From: Dyella_A sp049445995
GTDB lineage: Bacteria > Pseudomonadota > Gammaproteobacteria > Xanthomonadales > Rhodanobacteraceae
Direction: 5' to 3'
NCBI RefSeq assembly: GCF_049445995.1
Contig: NZ_JBMSDZ010000027.1
Location: forward strand, 1 to 36,023
DNA: 36,023 nt
The translations under genes and the position numbers were made by a program. This document shows positions 9,320-19,359 of this stretch, piece after piece. The first letter of the stretch is position 1. Each line of letters starts with the position of its first letter. The notes beneath the pieces were generated by a model. The model was not told the DNA's origin, did no database searches, and saw only the letters and a list, made by a program, of their open reading frames with translations.

Positions 9320-9886
9320 TCAGGGCGTGGCCGCGTCGAGCCTGATCATCAGGCCGAGGTTCACCGTGTCGCTGACCGCGGCACGATGGCCGCTCATGCC
9401 GTAGTCGCTGCGCCGGATGCTGCCACGCACCTCGATCCTGCAGACGGTGTCGCGCTGCAGCGTGCAGCTGGCCGGCTCCAGCCGGAACAGCACCGGCCGG
9501 GTCACCCCGCGCAGGGTCAGCCAGCCGGGCAACTTGCCGCCGGCGTCGAGCGAGCGCACCGCCAGCGGCGCGGAGATGAAGTGGATCTCGGGGAAGCGGC
9601 GCGCGTCGAAGAACTCGGCGTCCAGCACCCAGCGGCGCAGTCGCGCCGAGGACATCACGACGCTGTCCACGTTCACCGTGGCCTCCACCACGGCGGTGTC
9701 GCGCAGCGCGTTGAGGGTGACCTCGCCGTGGATGTCGGTGAAGCGTCCCTTGATCTGGCGCACCCACAGCAGGCGCACGTTGAACTCGGCGTGCGAGCGC
9801 GCGGTATCGATGCGGTAGTCCGCGCCCCGCGCGGGGGCGATGGCCAGCAGGGCGATGAGCAGCGGCAGCCAGGCCGCCCGCCTCAT
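9320..9886 (-). CDS. YceI family periplasmic protein
   Basis: A cleavable signal peptide (residues 1-22, ending ARGA) is followed by a YceI lipocalin-like beta-barrel. Visible family features are YRIDTARSHAEFNVR at the start of the mature protein, GRFTDIHGEV, the FDARRFPEIHFISA strand and the GWLTLRGVTRPVLF strand. The family binds long-chain polyprenoids such as ubiquinone precursors; no enzymatic role is established. Length of 188 residues is normal. It overlaps the upstream sixA gene by 4 bp (ATGA) and is probably co-transcribed with it and the PLD gene. Confidence 0.9.
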   Translation of the reverse strand: MRRAAWLPLLIALLAIAPARGADYRIDTARSHAEFNVRLLWVRQIKGRFTDIHGEVTLNALRDTAVVEATVNVDSVVMSSARLRRWVLDAEFFDARRFPEIHFISAPLAVRSLDAGGKLPGWLTLRGVTRPVLFRLEPASCTLQRDTVCRIEVRGSIRRSDYGMSGHRAAVSDTVNLGLMIRLDAATP

Positions 9887-10356
9887 GGCGACCAGAAGGC
9901 GTCCAGTCGCGCGTTGCCCGGCTCCAGCGCGCCGTTGAGGTGCAGCACGGCCAGTCCGCCGGGCGGCATGCCGCGGAAGTCGTCCGAGCGTCCCTCCACC
10001 AGCAGCGCCACCAGCCGCTCGATGCCCGGGTTGTGGCCCACCAGCATCACCGTGCCGACGTCGTCGTGCTGGTCGAGCAGGGCCAGCAGTTCGCCGGGCG
10101 TGGCGTCGTAGATCTCGTCGGCCAGCTGCAGCTCGGGCGAGTCGCCCAGCGCCTCCAGCGCCAGTTGGGCGGTGGCACGCGTGCGTTCGGTCGGCGAGCA
10201 CAGCACGCGATGCGGGCGCGCGCCGTGACTGGCCAGCCATTTGCCTGCCGCACGCGCCTCCTGTTCACCGTGGCCGCTGAGCCGGCGGTGCCGATCATCG
10301 TCGCCGGCCCCGGCGGGCAGGGCTTCGGCGTGGCGCAAGAGGATCAGTTCGAGCAT
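9883..10356 (-). CDS. sixA: Phosphohistidine phosphatase SixA
   Basis: SixA is a small histidine phosphatase that removes phosphate from His residues of histidine phosphotransfer domains and of PTSNtr proteins. The RHAE motif at residues 8-11 (His9 is the nucleophile) begins the protein and the second histidine is in LVGHNPG. The 157-residue length fits the single-domain SixA type rather than larger phosphoglycerate mutases. The ATG at 10356 gives an N-terminus MLELILLRHAE typical for the family. Its stop overlaps the YceI start, so the pair is translationally coupled. Confidence 0.88.
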   Translation of the reverse strand: MLELILLRHAEALPAGAGDDDRHRRLSGHGEQEARAAGKWLASHGARPHRVLCSPTERTRATAQLALEALGDSPELQLADEIYDATPGELLALLDQHDDVGTVMLVGHNPGIERLVALLVEGRSDDFRGMPPGGLAVLHLNGALEPGNARLDAFWSP

Positions 10357-10403
10357 GCAGGACTCCAGGTGGAACGCGGCGCCCGTGGCGCCGTGCGGGT
10401 GGT

Positions 10404-11036
10404 TCAGTGGGCGCGCTTGATCCAGCGCAGCAGCGCCTTCCAGTCGTCCTGGTGGCTGCGCACCTGTTCGGACTGGTAGTCGAAGATGCCCTTGCCCAGC
10501 GCGGCCAGCAGCACGTAGGCCTGGCTGTCGCGCAGCTGCCCGGCGATCGGGAAGGGCGACAGCTCGCCGAGCTGGGCGACCGCGTCCTGGCTGGCGTGGG
10601 TCCATGGCTTGAGCCGGTTGGCGACCAGCGCCACCGGCAGCTTGCCGCGTTTGACGCGGGGGAGCTGCCGGAGCTCGGCGATGAAGGCCAGCGTGGCGTC
10701 CATGTCGAAGCTCGACGGCAGCACCGGCACCAGCAGCACGTCGGCGGTGTCGAGAAAGGGCTCAAGCTCACGTACGGTCACGCCGGCGGGGGTGTCGATC
10801 AGGGTGCGCTCGGCATCGGCGGGAAGTTTCTGCAGGGTCTTGCGGCCGCCCTCCAGGGCGAGCACGCCGGGCACGTTGTCCGGCCGGCGTGCGGCCCAGC
10901 GGAAGCTGGACTGCTGGCGATCGGCGTCGACGATGACCGTGCGCTTGCCGGCCTGGGCCCAGTGCGACGCCATCTGCGTCACCAGCGTGCTCTTGCCGCA
11001 GCCACCCTTGCTGCTTGCCACCAGCACCGTAAGCAT
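10404..11036 (-). CDS. ParA/MinD-like P-loop ATPase, orphan
   Basis: The deviant Walker A motif KGGCGKST is at residues 10-17, with the signature lysine of the ParA/MinD family. A Walker A' aspartate is in VIVDADRQQSS and a Walker B-like LIDTPAG follows. Length is 210 residues, with no N-terminal DNA-binding extension, as in small ParA proteins that position plasmids, chemoreceptor arrays or other cargo. No parB-like partner or centromere-like repeats lie beside it, so the cargo is unknown. A GGGGAG ribosome site precedes the ATG at 11036. It stands 47 bp upstream of sixA in the same direction. Confidence 0.85.
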   Translation of the reverse strand: MLTVLVASSKGGCGKSTLVTQMASHWAQAGKRTVIVDADRQQSSFRWAARRPDNVPGVLALEGGRKTLQKLPADAERTLIDTPAGVTVRELEPFLDTADVLLVPVLPSSFDMDATLAFIAELRQLPRVKRGKLPVALVANRLKPWTHASQDAVAQLGELSPFPIAGQLRDSQAYVLLAALGKGIFDYQSEQVRSHQDDWKALLRWIKRAH

Positions 11037-11154
11037 CGGCCGACTCCCCGCAGGTAAGGTGGGCCACAGCCTACTGTGAGAACCCGGCCCGGGGAACCAT
11101 GGGCGCGGGGTTTTGCGCACGGGTGCGACGATCGCCGCGGCTCGCGACCGCGGC

Positions 11155-12168
11155 CTACCGCGTCGATGGCGCGGCGTCGACGGCATCCGCAGCGGGGGCG
11201 TCGGCCGGGATGCCGGCATCGCGCAGCGCCGCCAGCACCAGGCTCATCTCGGTGCCGCCGTGGCGGGCCAGCGCCAGCAGGTGCTGGGCCAGCGCCTTGT
11301 CCTGCGGCGCGCGATCGGACAACCGGGCGAAGTTCTGCACCTGCCAGGTCAGGTTTGCGCGCTCGATGCGTGCGGCCGCCTGCTCGGCCGGATCGTCCGC
11401 CAGGGTCTCGCGCAGGTGCAGGCCGAGCGAGCGCGCCAGCGGGCTGGAGCCCCATTCGAGCACCCGTGCCAGCTGCAGGCAGTCGGCCTTCAGGGCGCCG
11501 TCGTCCTTGCCCTTGGCGCACATCCGCGCAGCCGCCTGCATGCCCGGCTGCGGCTGCGGCAGCAGGCCGGCCATGCCGTAGACCAGCACCACCTGCACGC
11601 CGTACGGGCCGGCGGCCGCCGCCGGATCGATCGCGGCGGCCGGTGCCGGCAGGGTGCCGGCGGTGCTGGCCAGCGCCTTCAGCGCGGTGCCGGTGTAGTC
11701 GTCGTAGAGCCTGGCGCTGGCGGCGCGGTGCAGGTCGTCGCGGGCGGCCTCGTTCCTGCCGTTGGCGGTGTCGGTGCCGAGCTTGATCAGCCACACCGCG
11801 GCGTTGTCTGCCGCACCGGCGGTGAGTGCCTGCAGCGCGTCGGCATTGGGGCAGGTGCCGGCCTTGGCGTCGCAGTCGACCAGGCGCACCCACTGCACGG
11901 CTGGAATGCTGTCGTCGGCCTGTGCGGCGCGCTCGATCAGCGTATGGAAATCGTTGTACCTGGGCTGCTTCGGCAGCGGGCGGGCCAGCAGCGCAGCGCC
12001 GAGCAGCGGCATGGCGTCGGCGCGCGGCGCCAGTACGCTGACCAGATCGCGCTGGTAGGCCAGCAGGGCCTTGGTCCGTGCGGCCTCGGGGGAGGCTTCG
12101 GCGGCGGCTGCGGACGAGACGGCCAGGACGAGGCCCAGACCCAGCATGGACCAGATACGTGCTCGCAT
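11155..12168 (-). CDS. Secreted protein of unknown function
   Basis: I do not recognise this protein. Residues 1-23 form a signal peptide (MRARIWSMLGLGLVLAVSSA, cleavage near AAAAEA). The mature part is about 314 residues, alanine-rich and predicted mainly helical. It contains paired cysteines (VDCDAKAGTCPN near residue 100; RMCAKGKDDGALKADC near residue 225) that could form disulfides in the periplasm. The helical repeat-like arrangement recalls TPR/Sel1 proteins, but I see no clear repeat. The ATG at 12168 has AGGAGT six bases upstream; an earlier in-frame ATG at 12201 lacks one and would spoil the signal peptide. It lies 118 bp upstream of the ParA gene. Confidence 0.75.
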   Translation of the reverse strand: MRARIWSMLGLGLVLAVSSAAAAEASPEAARTKALLAYQRDLVSVLAPRADAMPLLGAALLARPLPKQPRYNDFHTLIERAAQADDSIPAVQWVRLVDCDAKAGTCPNADALQALTAGAADNAAVWLIKLGTDTANGRNEAARDDLHRAASARLYDDYTGTALKALASTAGTLPAPAAAIDPAAAAGPYGVQVVLVYGMAGLLPQPQPGMQAAARMCAKGKDDGALKADCLQLARVLEWGSSPLARSLGLHLRETLADDPAEQAAARIERANLTWQVQNFARLSDRAPQDKALAQHLLALARHGGTEMSLVLAALRDAGIPADAPAADAVDAAPSTR

Positions 12169-12329
12169 CGCGTGACTCCTGGTGGGCAAGCAAAGCAACA
12201 AGCCTAGTGTGCGCGCATTAAGCCCCGCTGATCGCAGCCCCCGGCGGCGCGGGATCCGCGGCGCACGCTTGCTACCATCCGGGATCTCTGGCCGCGCATG
12301 CGCCGGCTGCGCTACACGGGAGAGGCAAT

Positions 12330-12524
12330 GTGGATATGTTCAATCACCTCGACGGGGCGATGCCCTGGTTCGCCGGCTGGGGCACACTGGCGCTGATCAA
12401 TGCCGGGCTGGCGCAGGGCAAGAATCGCAGCGGCCTGCTGTGGTTCGTGCTCTCGTTGCTGGTCGGCCCGTTGGGCACGCTGATCCTGGTGCTGCTGCCG
12501 AAGGTGCGCCAGAAGTTGTTCTGA
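12330..12524 (+). CDS. Small integral membrane protein
   Basis: This 64-residue protein has two hydrophobic segments, about residues 14-27 and 36-57, joined by the polar loop QGKNRSG. The K-N/G-R-S loop followed by a tryptophan and G-P-x-G is common in small bacterial membrane proteins of unknown role. A strong GGGAGAGG ribosome site lies 4 bases before the GTG at 12330. An ATG two codons later at 12336 is also possible. It stands alone, divergent from the secreted protein gene and convergent with speE. Confidence 0.7.
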   Translation: MDMFNHLDGAMPWFAGWGTLALINAGLAQGKNRSGLLWFVLSLLVGPLGTLILVLLPKVRQKLF

Positions 12525-12590
12525 GCGTCGTCCGGGCAACCCGCGGCGCGCAGGCCGCGGATTCCGGTCGTCGGTAGTCGGTGGCGCGGC

Positions 12591-13445
12591 TTACTCGCCC
12601 AGTGCCTCGCGCATGAACTCCGGCTGCGCCAGCGCGGCCTTGTGGATCTCGGCGTTGTAGTAGCGGGTGGCGAAGCCCTTGGCCGACGCGCCGCGCTCGC
12701 GGAAGCCGGCCAGGTCGCCACCCTTGCGCGCCATCGTGCAGCTCCACCAGCCGGTCGGGTAGCACGGCTGCGGGAACGGCAGCGTCTTCACCGCGGCGAA
12801 GCCGGCCGTGCGCATGGCCGAGCGCATCGACTTGATCAGGTCCAGGTGCGCGATCGGCGACTCCGACTGCTGCACCAGGATGCCGCCGTGGCGCAGCGCC
12901 TTGTGGCAGCTGGCGTAGAAGGCGGCGTTGAACAGGCCCTCGGCGGGGCCGACCGGGTCGGTCGAGTCGACGATGATCAGGTCCAGCGACTCCGGCTCGG
13001 CCTCGGCCATGTACTTGATGCCGTCGACGAACAGCAGCTGCGCGCGCGGATCGTGGTTGGCCTCGCACAGCTCGGGGAAATATTGCTCGGCGAGGCGGGT
13101 GACGCGCTCGTCGATCTCCACCTGCACGGCGGACTCCACTTCCTCGTGCTTGAGCACCTCGCGCAGCGTGCCGCAGTCGCCGCCGCCGATGATCACCACG
13201 CGCTTGGCGCGCGCATGCGTGAACAGCGCCGGGTGGGTCATCATCTCGTGGTAGAGGAAGTTGTCGCGGCTGGTCAGCATCACGCAGCCGTCGATCACCA
13301 TCAGCTTGCCCCAGTCGGTGGTCTGGTGGATCTCGATGGTCTGGAACGGCGTCTTCTCCGCATGCAGCAGCTTCTCCACGCGATAGCCGATGGAGGAGCC
13401 AGACGCCTGGTGGGCTTCGGTGAACCAGCTGTGCTGCTGCGACAT
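12591..13445 (-). CDS. speE: Polyamine aminopropyltransferase (spermidine synthase)
   Basis: SpeE transfers an aminopropyl group from decarboxylated S-adenosylmethionine to putrescine to make spermidine. The N-terminal beta region (QTIEIHQTTDWGKLMVIDGCVMLTS) is followed by the Rossmann signature VVIIGGGDCGTLREVLKHE and the catalytic segment LIIVDSTDPVGPAEGLF, which holds the key aspartate. Length of 284 residues is typical of the proteobacterial enzyme. The ATG at 13445 gives the family-standard start; an upstream in-frame start at 13517 would add 24 unconserved residues. It diverges from speA, which supplies agmatine as the putrescine precursor. No speB or speD is in the window. Confidence 0.95.
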   Translation of the reverse strand: MSQQHSWFTEAHQASGSSIGYRVEKLLHAEKTPFQTIEIHQTTDWGKLMVIDGCVMLTSRDNFLYHEMMTHPALFTHARAKRVVIIGGGDCGTLREVLKHEEVESAVQVEIDERVTRLAEQYFPELCEANHDPRAQLLFVDGIKYMAEAEPESLDLIIVDSTDPVGPAEGLFNAAFYASCHKALRHGGILVQQSESPIAHLDLIKSMRSAMRTAGFAAVKTLPFPQPCYPTGWWSCTMARKGGDLAGFRERGASAKGFATRYYNAEIHKAALAQPEFMREALGE

Positions 13446-13501
13446 GACGGGTGTGTTCCTGCAGGGACGCTTGAGGGGATGGGGTACGACAAAGGCCGGC
13501 A

Positions 13502-13571
13502 ATTGTAGCCAGTTCACGCGTGAACGTGCCGCCGCCGCCCGCGCACTTCGGTCGCGGGCGGCCGTTACAAT
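13502..13571. promoter_or_regulatory. Divergent speE/speA promoter region with palindromic operator candidate
   Basis: A TACAAT -10 hexamer faces speE on the minus strand (13502-13507), and another TACAAT faces speA on the plus strand (13566-13571). Between them lies GTTCACGCGTGAAC, a perfect 14-bp palindrome at 13512-13525, positioned inside the -35/-10 spacer of the speE promoter. A GC-rich hairpin (GCCCGCG/CGCGGGC, 13537-13559) occupies the equivalent place before the speA -10. The -35 boxes are weak on both sides. A single regulator bound to the palindrome could control both polyamine genes; that is inference. Confidence 0.5.
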
Positions 13572-13714
13572 GCGCGGTCGGTTGCCCCGCCCGCTTGACC
13601 GGCGGCGCGCCGACCAGCCCTTCCGGCCCCGCGGCGTGCGAGGCTTCCGGCCGGCAAGGCTCCCTGCTCTCGTCGAGCATCTTCAGATTCCGTTTGCACA
13701 AGGAGATACCGTCC

Positions 13715-15604
<1,890 letters not shown>

Positions 15605-15690
15605 TCGGACCGTCGCGCTTTTCCCGTTCATCCCGAGGGGTGCAGAATGATGCACTGCAAAATTCCCCCGAGACCCACAGGAGAACGCTC

Positions 15691-16476
15691 ATGGCAAGTC
15701 TGGACGGCAAGGTTGCACTGATCACCGGCGCAGCCAGCGGCATCGGCAAGGCGATCGCCGAGCGGTATGCGAAAGAGGGCGCCGCGGTCGCCATTGCCGA
15801 CATCAACCAGCAGGCGGCGGATGCCGCGGCGGCGGAGATCGAGGCTGCCGGCGGCAAGGCCATCGGCGTGGTGATGGACGTCACCGACGAGGCTGCCGTC
15901 AACGCCGGGACCGAGCGGGTGGTGGCCGCCTTCGGCCGGCTGGACATCCTGATCTCCAACGCCGGCGTGCAAATCATCAACCCGATCGAGCAGTTCGCCT
16001 TCAGCGACTGGAAGAAGATGCTGGCGATCCACCTCGACGGCGCCTTCCTGACCACCAAGGCGGCGCTCAAGCACATGTACCAGGGCGACCAGGGCGGCAT
16101 CGTGATCTACATGGGCTCGGTGCATTCGCACGAGGCCTCCAGGCTCAAGTCCGCCTACGTCACCGCCAAGCACGGCCTGCTCGGCCTGGCCCGCGCGCTG
16201 GCCAAGGAGGGCGCGCCGCACAACGTGCGCTCGCACGTGATCTGCCCCGGTTTCGTGCGCACCCCGCTGGTCGAGAAGCAGATCCCGGAGCAGGCCAGGG
16301 AACTGGGCATCAGCGAGGACCAGGTGATCCGCAACGTGATGCTCAAGGACACCGTCGATGGCGTGTTCACCACGGTCGAGGACATTGCGCAGACCGCCCT
16401 GTATCTGGCCACCTTCCCGTCCGCGGCACTGACCGGGCAAAGCATCGTGGTCAGCCACGGCTGGTACATGCAGTAA
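15691..16476 (+). CDS. bdhA: 3-hydroxybutyrate dehydrogenase
   Basis: This NAD-dependent SDR interconverts D-3-hydroxybutyrate and acetoacetate. It has the cofactor motif TGAASGIG at residues 12-19, NAG near residue 90 and the catalytic YVTAK motif near residue 155. The C-terminal stretch (IPEQARELGISEDQVIRNVML and DGVFTTVEDIA) is typical of the 3-hydroxybutyrate dehydrogenase branch rather than generic SDRs. Length is 261 residues. ACAGGAGA precedes the ATG at 15691. It leads an apparent three-gene operon with acetoacetate decarboxylase and a patatin protein, which makes the assignment more secure. Confidence 0.9.
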   Translation: MASLDGKVALITGAASGIGKAIAERYAKEGAAVAIADINQQAADAAAAEIEAAGGKAIGVVMDVTDEAAVNAGTERVVAAFGRLDILISNAGVQIINPIEQFAFSDWKKMLAIHLDGAFLTTKAALKHMYQGDQGGIVIYMGSVHSHEASRLKSAYVTAKHGLLGLARALAKEGAPHNVRSHVICPGFVRTPLVEKQIPEQARELGISEDQVIRNVMLKDTVDGVFTTVEDIAQTALYLATFPSAALTGQSIVVSHGWYMQ

Positions 16477-16544
16477 CCACCGATCGCCACGGCGCGGCCA
16501 GTGCGGCCGCGCCGTGGCCTGGCCCCTGCGCTGGAGTGCACGTC

Positions 16545-17294
16545 ATGAAGATTGCCGACGTGAAGGCGAAAGCCTTCGCGATGCCGCTGACCAGTCCGGC
16601 GTTCCCGCCCGGCCCTTACCGTTTCGTCGATCGCGAGTTCCTCGTCATCACCTATCGCACCGATCTGGATGCGCTGCGTGCGGTGGTGCCCGAGCCGCTG
16701 GAGGTGACCGAACCGCTGGTGAGGTACGAGTTCATCCGCATGCCCGATTCCACCGGGTTCGGCGACTACACCGAGAGCGGACAGGTGATCCCGGTAAGTT
16801 TCGAGGGCGTGCACGGCGGTTACGTGCACTCGATGTATCTCAACGACCATCCGCCGATCGCCGGGGGCCGCGAGCTGTGGGGCTTCCCGAAAAAGCTCGC
16901 TTCGCCGGAGCTGGAAGTGGAGACCGATACCCTGGTCGGCACCCTCGATTACGGCAAGGTACGCGTGGCCAAGGCGACCATGGGCTACAAGCATCGCCAG
17001 GCCGACCATGCCGCGGTGCTGGCGGCGCTGCAGGCACCCAGCTTTCTGCTCAAGATCATCCCGCATGTCGACGGCACGGCGCGCATCTGCGAGCTGGTGC
17101 GCTACTTCACCACCGATATTGTGCTGAAGGGCGCCTGGAGTGGCCCCGCCTCGCTGGAGCTGCATCCGCACGCGCTGGCGCCGGTGGCCGAGCTGCCGGT
17201 GCTGAAGGTGGAGTCGGCGCTGCATTTCGTGTGTGACCTCACGCTGGCGCTCGGCGAGGTGGTGCACGACTACCTTGCCGAACCGGTCGCCTGA
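16545..17294 (+). CDS. adc: Acetoacetate decarboxylase
   Basis: This enzyme decarboxylates acetoacetate to acetone and CO2 through a Schiff base. The catalytic lysine pair is Lys116-Lys117 in ELWGFPKKLASPELE, the diagnostic segment of the family. Conserved YEFIRMPDSTGFGDYTESGQ lies before it and GYKHRQ after it. Length of 249 residues is standard. The ATG at 16545 has GGAG eight bases upstream. It follows bdhA by 68 bp and precedes the patatin gene by 10 bp, so the two enzymes act in sequence on 3-hydroxybutyrate. Some family members are not true decarboxylases; here both lysines are present. Confidence 0.9.
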   Translation: MKIADVKAKAFAMPLTSPAFPPGPYRFVDREFLVITYRTDLDALRAVVPEPLEVTEPLVRYEFIRMPDSTGFGDYTESGQVIPVSFEGVHGGYVHSMYLNDHPPIAGGRELWGFPKKLASPELEVETDTLVGTLDYGKVRVAKATMGYKHRQADHAAVLAALQAPSFLLKIIPHVDGTARICELVRYFTTDIVLKGAWSGPASLELHPHALAPVAELPVLKVESALHFVCDLTLALGEVVHDYLAEPVA

Positions 17295-17304
17295 GGAGCA
17301 CGCC

Positions 17305-18498
17305 ATGACCCACCGCCCGCCCCCGTCCCGTGACCGCAAACCCGCCGCGTCCCGCAAGACGGCTGCCGCCGCGCATGAATACCCCAGCATCGCCCTGGTA
17401 CTGCAGGGAGGCGGGGCACTGGGTGCGTACCAGGCGGGGGTCTACGAGGGCCTGCATGCCGGCGGGCGGCTGCCCAACTGGGTCGCCGGCATTTCCATCG
17501 GCGCGTTGAATGCGGCGGTGATTGCCGGCAACGCTCCGGAGCACCGGGTGGCGAAGCTGCGCGAGTTCTGGAAGACCATCTGCCGGCCGCCGTTCCTGCC
17601 GGCACCGTTCGCCGCATCGGCATTCGACGAGGTGCCGGAACCGCTGCAGCATGGCCTGAGTGCGTTGGCGGCGATGCGTGCGTTGTTCGAGGGCCAGGCA
17701 GGCTTCTTTCTGCCGCGCATGCCGGCCCCGCCGTTGGCGCCATGGCGGCGCGGCCCCGACGTGGCGAGCTGGTACGACACCGGACCGTTGCGCAGCACGC
17801 TGGAGCGTCTGGTCGACTTCGACCGGATCAACGACCCGCGCACGATCCGCGTTTCGGTGGGCGCGGTGAATGTGCGCACCGGCAATTTCGAATACTTCGA
17901 CAGCACCCGGCGGACTTTGCGCGCCGAACACTTCATGGCCTCCGGCGCACTGCCGCCGGGTTTTCCGGCGGTAGAGATCGATGGCGAGTTTTACTGGGAC
18001 GGCGGGATGGTCTCCAACACGCCATTGTACGAGGTGTTGTGTGATCGGCCCGCGCACGATGCGCTGATCTTCCAGGTCGACCTGTGGAGCGCGACCGGCC
18101 AGTTGCCGCAGGACCTGAACCAGGTCGCTGGGCGCAGCAAGGACATCCAGTTCTCCAGCCGCACCCGCCTGGTGACCGAGTACATGGCCCGCGAGCACGA
18201 GCATCAGCGGCTGTTGCACGATCTGCTGGCGCTGGTGCCGGAGTCGCGCCGCGACGATCCGGCCTTTGTCCGTGCGCAGGCGCGCTCATCCGGAGCGCTG
18301 ACCAACCTGGTGCACCTGATCTATCGCGACAAGCCGTACGAAGGCCACTACAAGGACTACGAGTTCAGCACCAGCAGCATGCACCGTCACTGGCGCGCCG
18401 GGCTGGACGACATGCGCCGCACGCTGGCGCACCCGCACTGGCTGGACTTTCCCGATGCCCGGCATCCGTTCGTCACCCACGACGTGCACCGCTTGTAG
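17305..18498 (+). CDS. Patatin-like phospholipase with C-terminal extension (DUF3734 type)
   Basis: This is a patatin-fold serine hydrolase with a Ser-Asp dyad: Ser64 in the G-x-S-x-G motif GISIGALN and Asp232 in DGGMVSN. The oxyanion-hole glycines are in LQGGGALGAYQAG (residues 33-45). After about residue 260 a C-terminal region (HLIYRDKPYEGHYKDYEFS, then HWRAGLDDMRRTL) matches the extension of patatins found beside 3-hydroxybutyrate dehydrogenase genes. Activity could be on phospholipids or on polyhydroxybutyrate; the operon favours a storage-polymer or ketone-body link, but this is inference. Start ATG at 17305 follows GAGGAG. The stop codon TAG lies inside a REP-type repeat. Confidence 0.88.
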   Translation: MTHRPPPSRDRKPAASRKTAAAAHEYPSIALVLQGGGALGAYQAGVYEGLHAGGRLPNWVAGISIGALNAAVIAGNAPEHRVAKLREFWKTICRPPFLPAPFAASAFDEVPEPLQHGLSALAAMRALFEGQAGFFLPRMPAPPLAPWRRGPDVASWYDTGPLRSTLERLVDFDRINDPRTIRVSVGAVNVRTGNFEYFDSTRRTLRAEHFMASGALPPGFPAVEIDGEFYWDGGMVSNTPLYEVLCDRPAHDALIFQVDLWSATGQLPQDLNQVAGRSKDIQFSSRTRLVTEYMAREHEHQRLLHDLLALVPESRRDDPAFVRAQARSSGALTNLVHLIYRDKPYEGHYKDYEFSTSSMHRHWRAGLDDMRRTLAHPHWLDFPDARHPFVTHDVHRL

Positions 18499-18567
18499 GA
18501 GCGCACCCTGTGCGCGACGCCTTTGCTCACGTGAAGGAGAGCGTCGCGCACTTCGGTGCGCTCCTAC
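18495..18567. repeat. REP-type inverted repeat pair (REPIN-like)
   Basis: The left arm (18495-18520) begins GTAGGAGCGCACC and continues to GACGC. The right arm (18541-18567) is its inverted copy, ending GGTGCGCTCCTAC, with a 20-bp spacer. Each arm can itself fold (GGTGCG/CGCACC type), as in REP sequences of Pseudomonas and Stenotrophomonas. The first bases of the element provide the TAG stop of the patatin gene. Only this one pair is in the window. Confidence 0.8.
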
Positions 18568-18575
18568 GGACGGAA

Positions 18576-19331
18576 TCAGGCGTCGCGATGCACCTGCAGC
18601 CCGGCGGCGGACTGGCTCACCGGCATCACTTCGAGCCGGTTGACGTTGAGGTGCGGCGGCAGCGTGGCGATCCACCAGATCGACTCGGCGATGTCCTCGG
18701 CGGTGATCGGCTGCACGCCCGCGTAGAGCTGATCGGAGACGGCCCGGTCGCCGCCGGTGCGCACCAGGGTGAACTCGGTCTGCGCCATGCCCGGCTCGAT
18801 CGAGCTCACCCGCACGCCGGTGCCGTGCAGGTCAGTGCGCAGGTTCTGCGTGAACTGGCTGACGAATGCCTTGCTGCCGCCGTAGACGTTGCCGCCCTTG
18901 TACGGGTAGCTGCCGGCGATCGAGCTGATGTTGACGATCGCGCCGCGCCGTTCGATCAGCGTGGGCAGCAGCAGGTGGGTGATCGTCACCAGTGCGGTCA
19001 CGTTGGTGTCGATCATCTGCTTCCACTGCGCCAGGTCGGCCTGCTGCGCGGGGGCGGTGCCCAGCGCCAGGCCGGCGTTGTTGACCAGCAGGTCGATGCC
19101 GGCAAACTCGGTCGGCAGGCCGGCGATCGCCGCGCGCATCGCGGCTTCGTCGCGCATGTCGAAGGCCAGCGCGTGCACGCGGTCGGCGCCGTGCCGGTCG
19201 ACCAGCTGCTGCAGCCGCCCGGCGCGACGGCCGGTGGCGAGCACGCGCCAGCCGCCGGCGACGAAGCGCTCCACGGTGGCGGCGCCGAAGCCGGAGGTGG
19301 CGCCGGTGATCAGGGCGGTCTTGGCGTGCAT
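18576..19331 (-). CDS. SDR family oxidoreductase (YdfG-like)
   Basis: This classical short-chain dehydrogenase has the cofactor motif TGATSGFG at residues 9-16, NNAG near residue 89, an SS pair in VNISSIAGSYPY and the catalytic YGGSK motif. The order and the C-terminal DIAESIWWIATLPPHLNVNRLEVMP-like stretch closely follow E. coli YdfG, an NADP-dependent 3-hydroxy acid (serine, malonic semialdehyde) dehydrogenase. Length of 251 residues agrees. The arginines after the first strand (ATGRRAGRLQQL) favour NADP. Substrate is uncertain. It lies 28 bp downstream of the SPOR gene and may be the last gene of an argS operon. Confidence 0.85.
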   Translation of the reverse strand: MHAKTALITGATSGFGAATVERFVAGGWRVLATGRRAGRLQQLVDRHGADRVHALAFDMRDEAAMRAAIAGLPTEFAGIDLLVNNAGLALGTAPAQQADLAQWKQMIDTNVTALVTITHLLLPTLIERRGAIVNISSIAGSYPYKGGNVYGGSKAFVSQFTQNLRTDLHGTGVRVSSIEPGMAQTEFTLVRTGGDRAVSDQLYAGVQPITAEDIAESIWWIATLPPHLNVNRLEVMPVSQSAAGLQVHRDA

Positions 19332-19359
19332 GTCGATGCGGCTCGTGGCGGGGCGGAGG

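Noticed and set aside
13520..13714. N-terminal extension of SpeA from a GTG at 13520
   Set aside because: It would begin upstream of the probable promoter and add proline-rich unconserved residues; the ATG at 13715 has a proper ribosome site.
18495..18567. Rho-independent terminator of the patatin gene
   Set aside because: The inverted repeat is strong but has no T-run, and its arms match REP architecture; it may still affect transcript ends.
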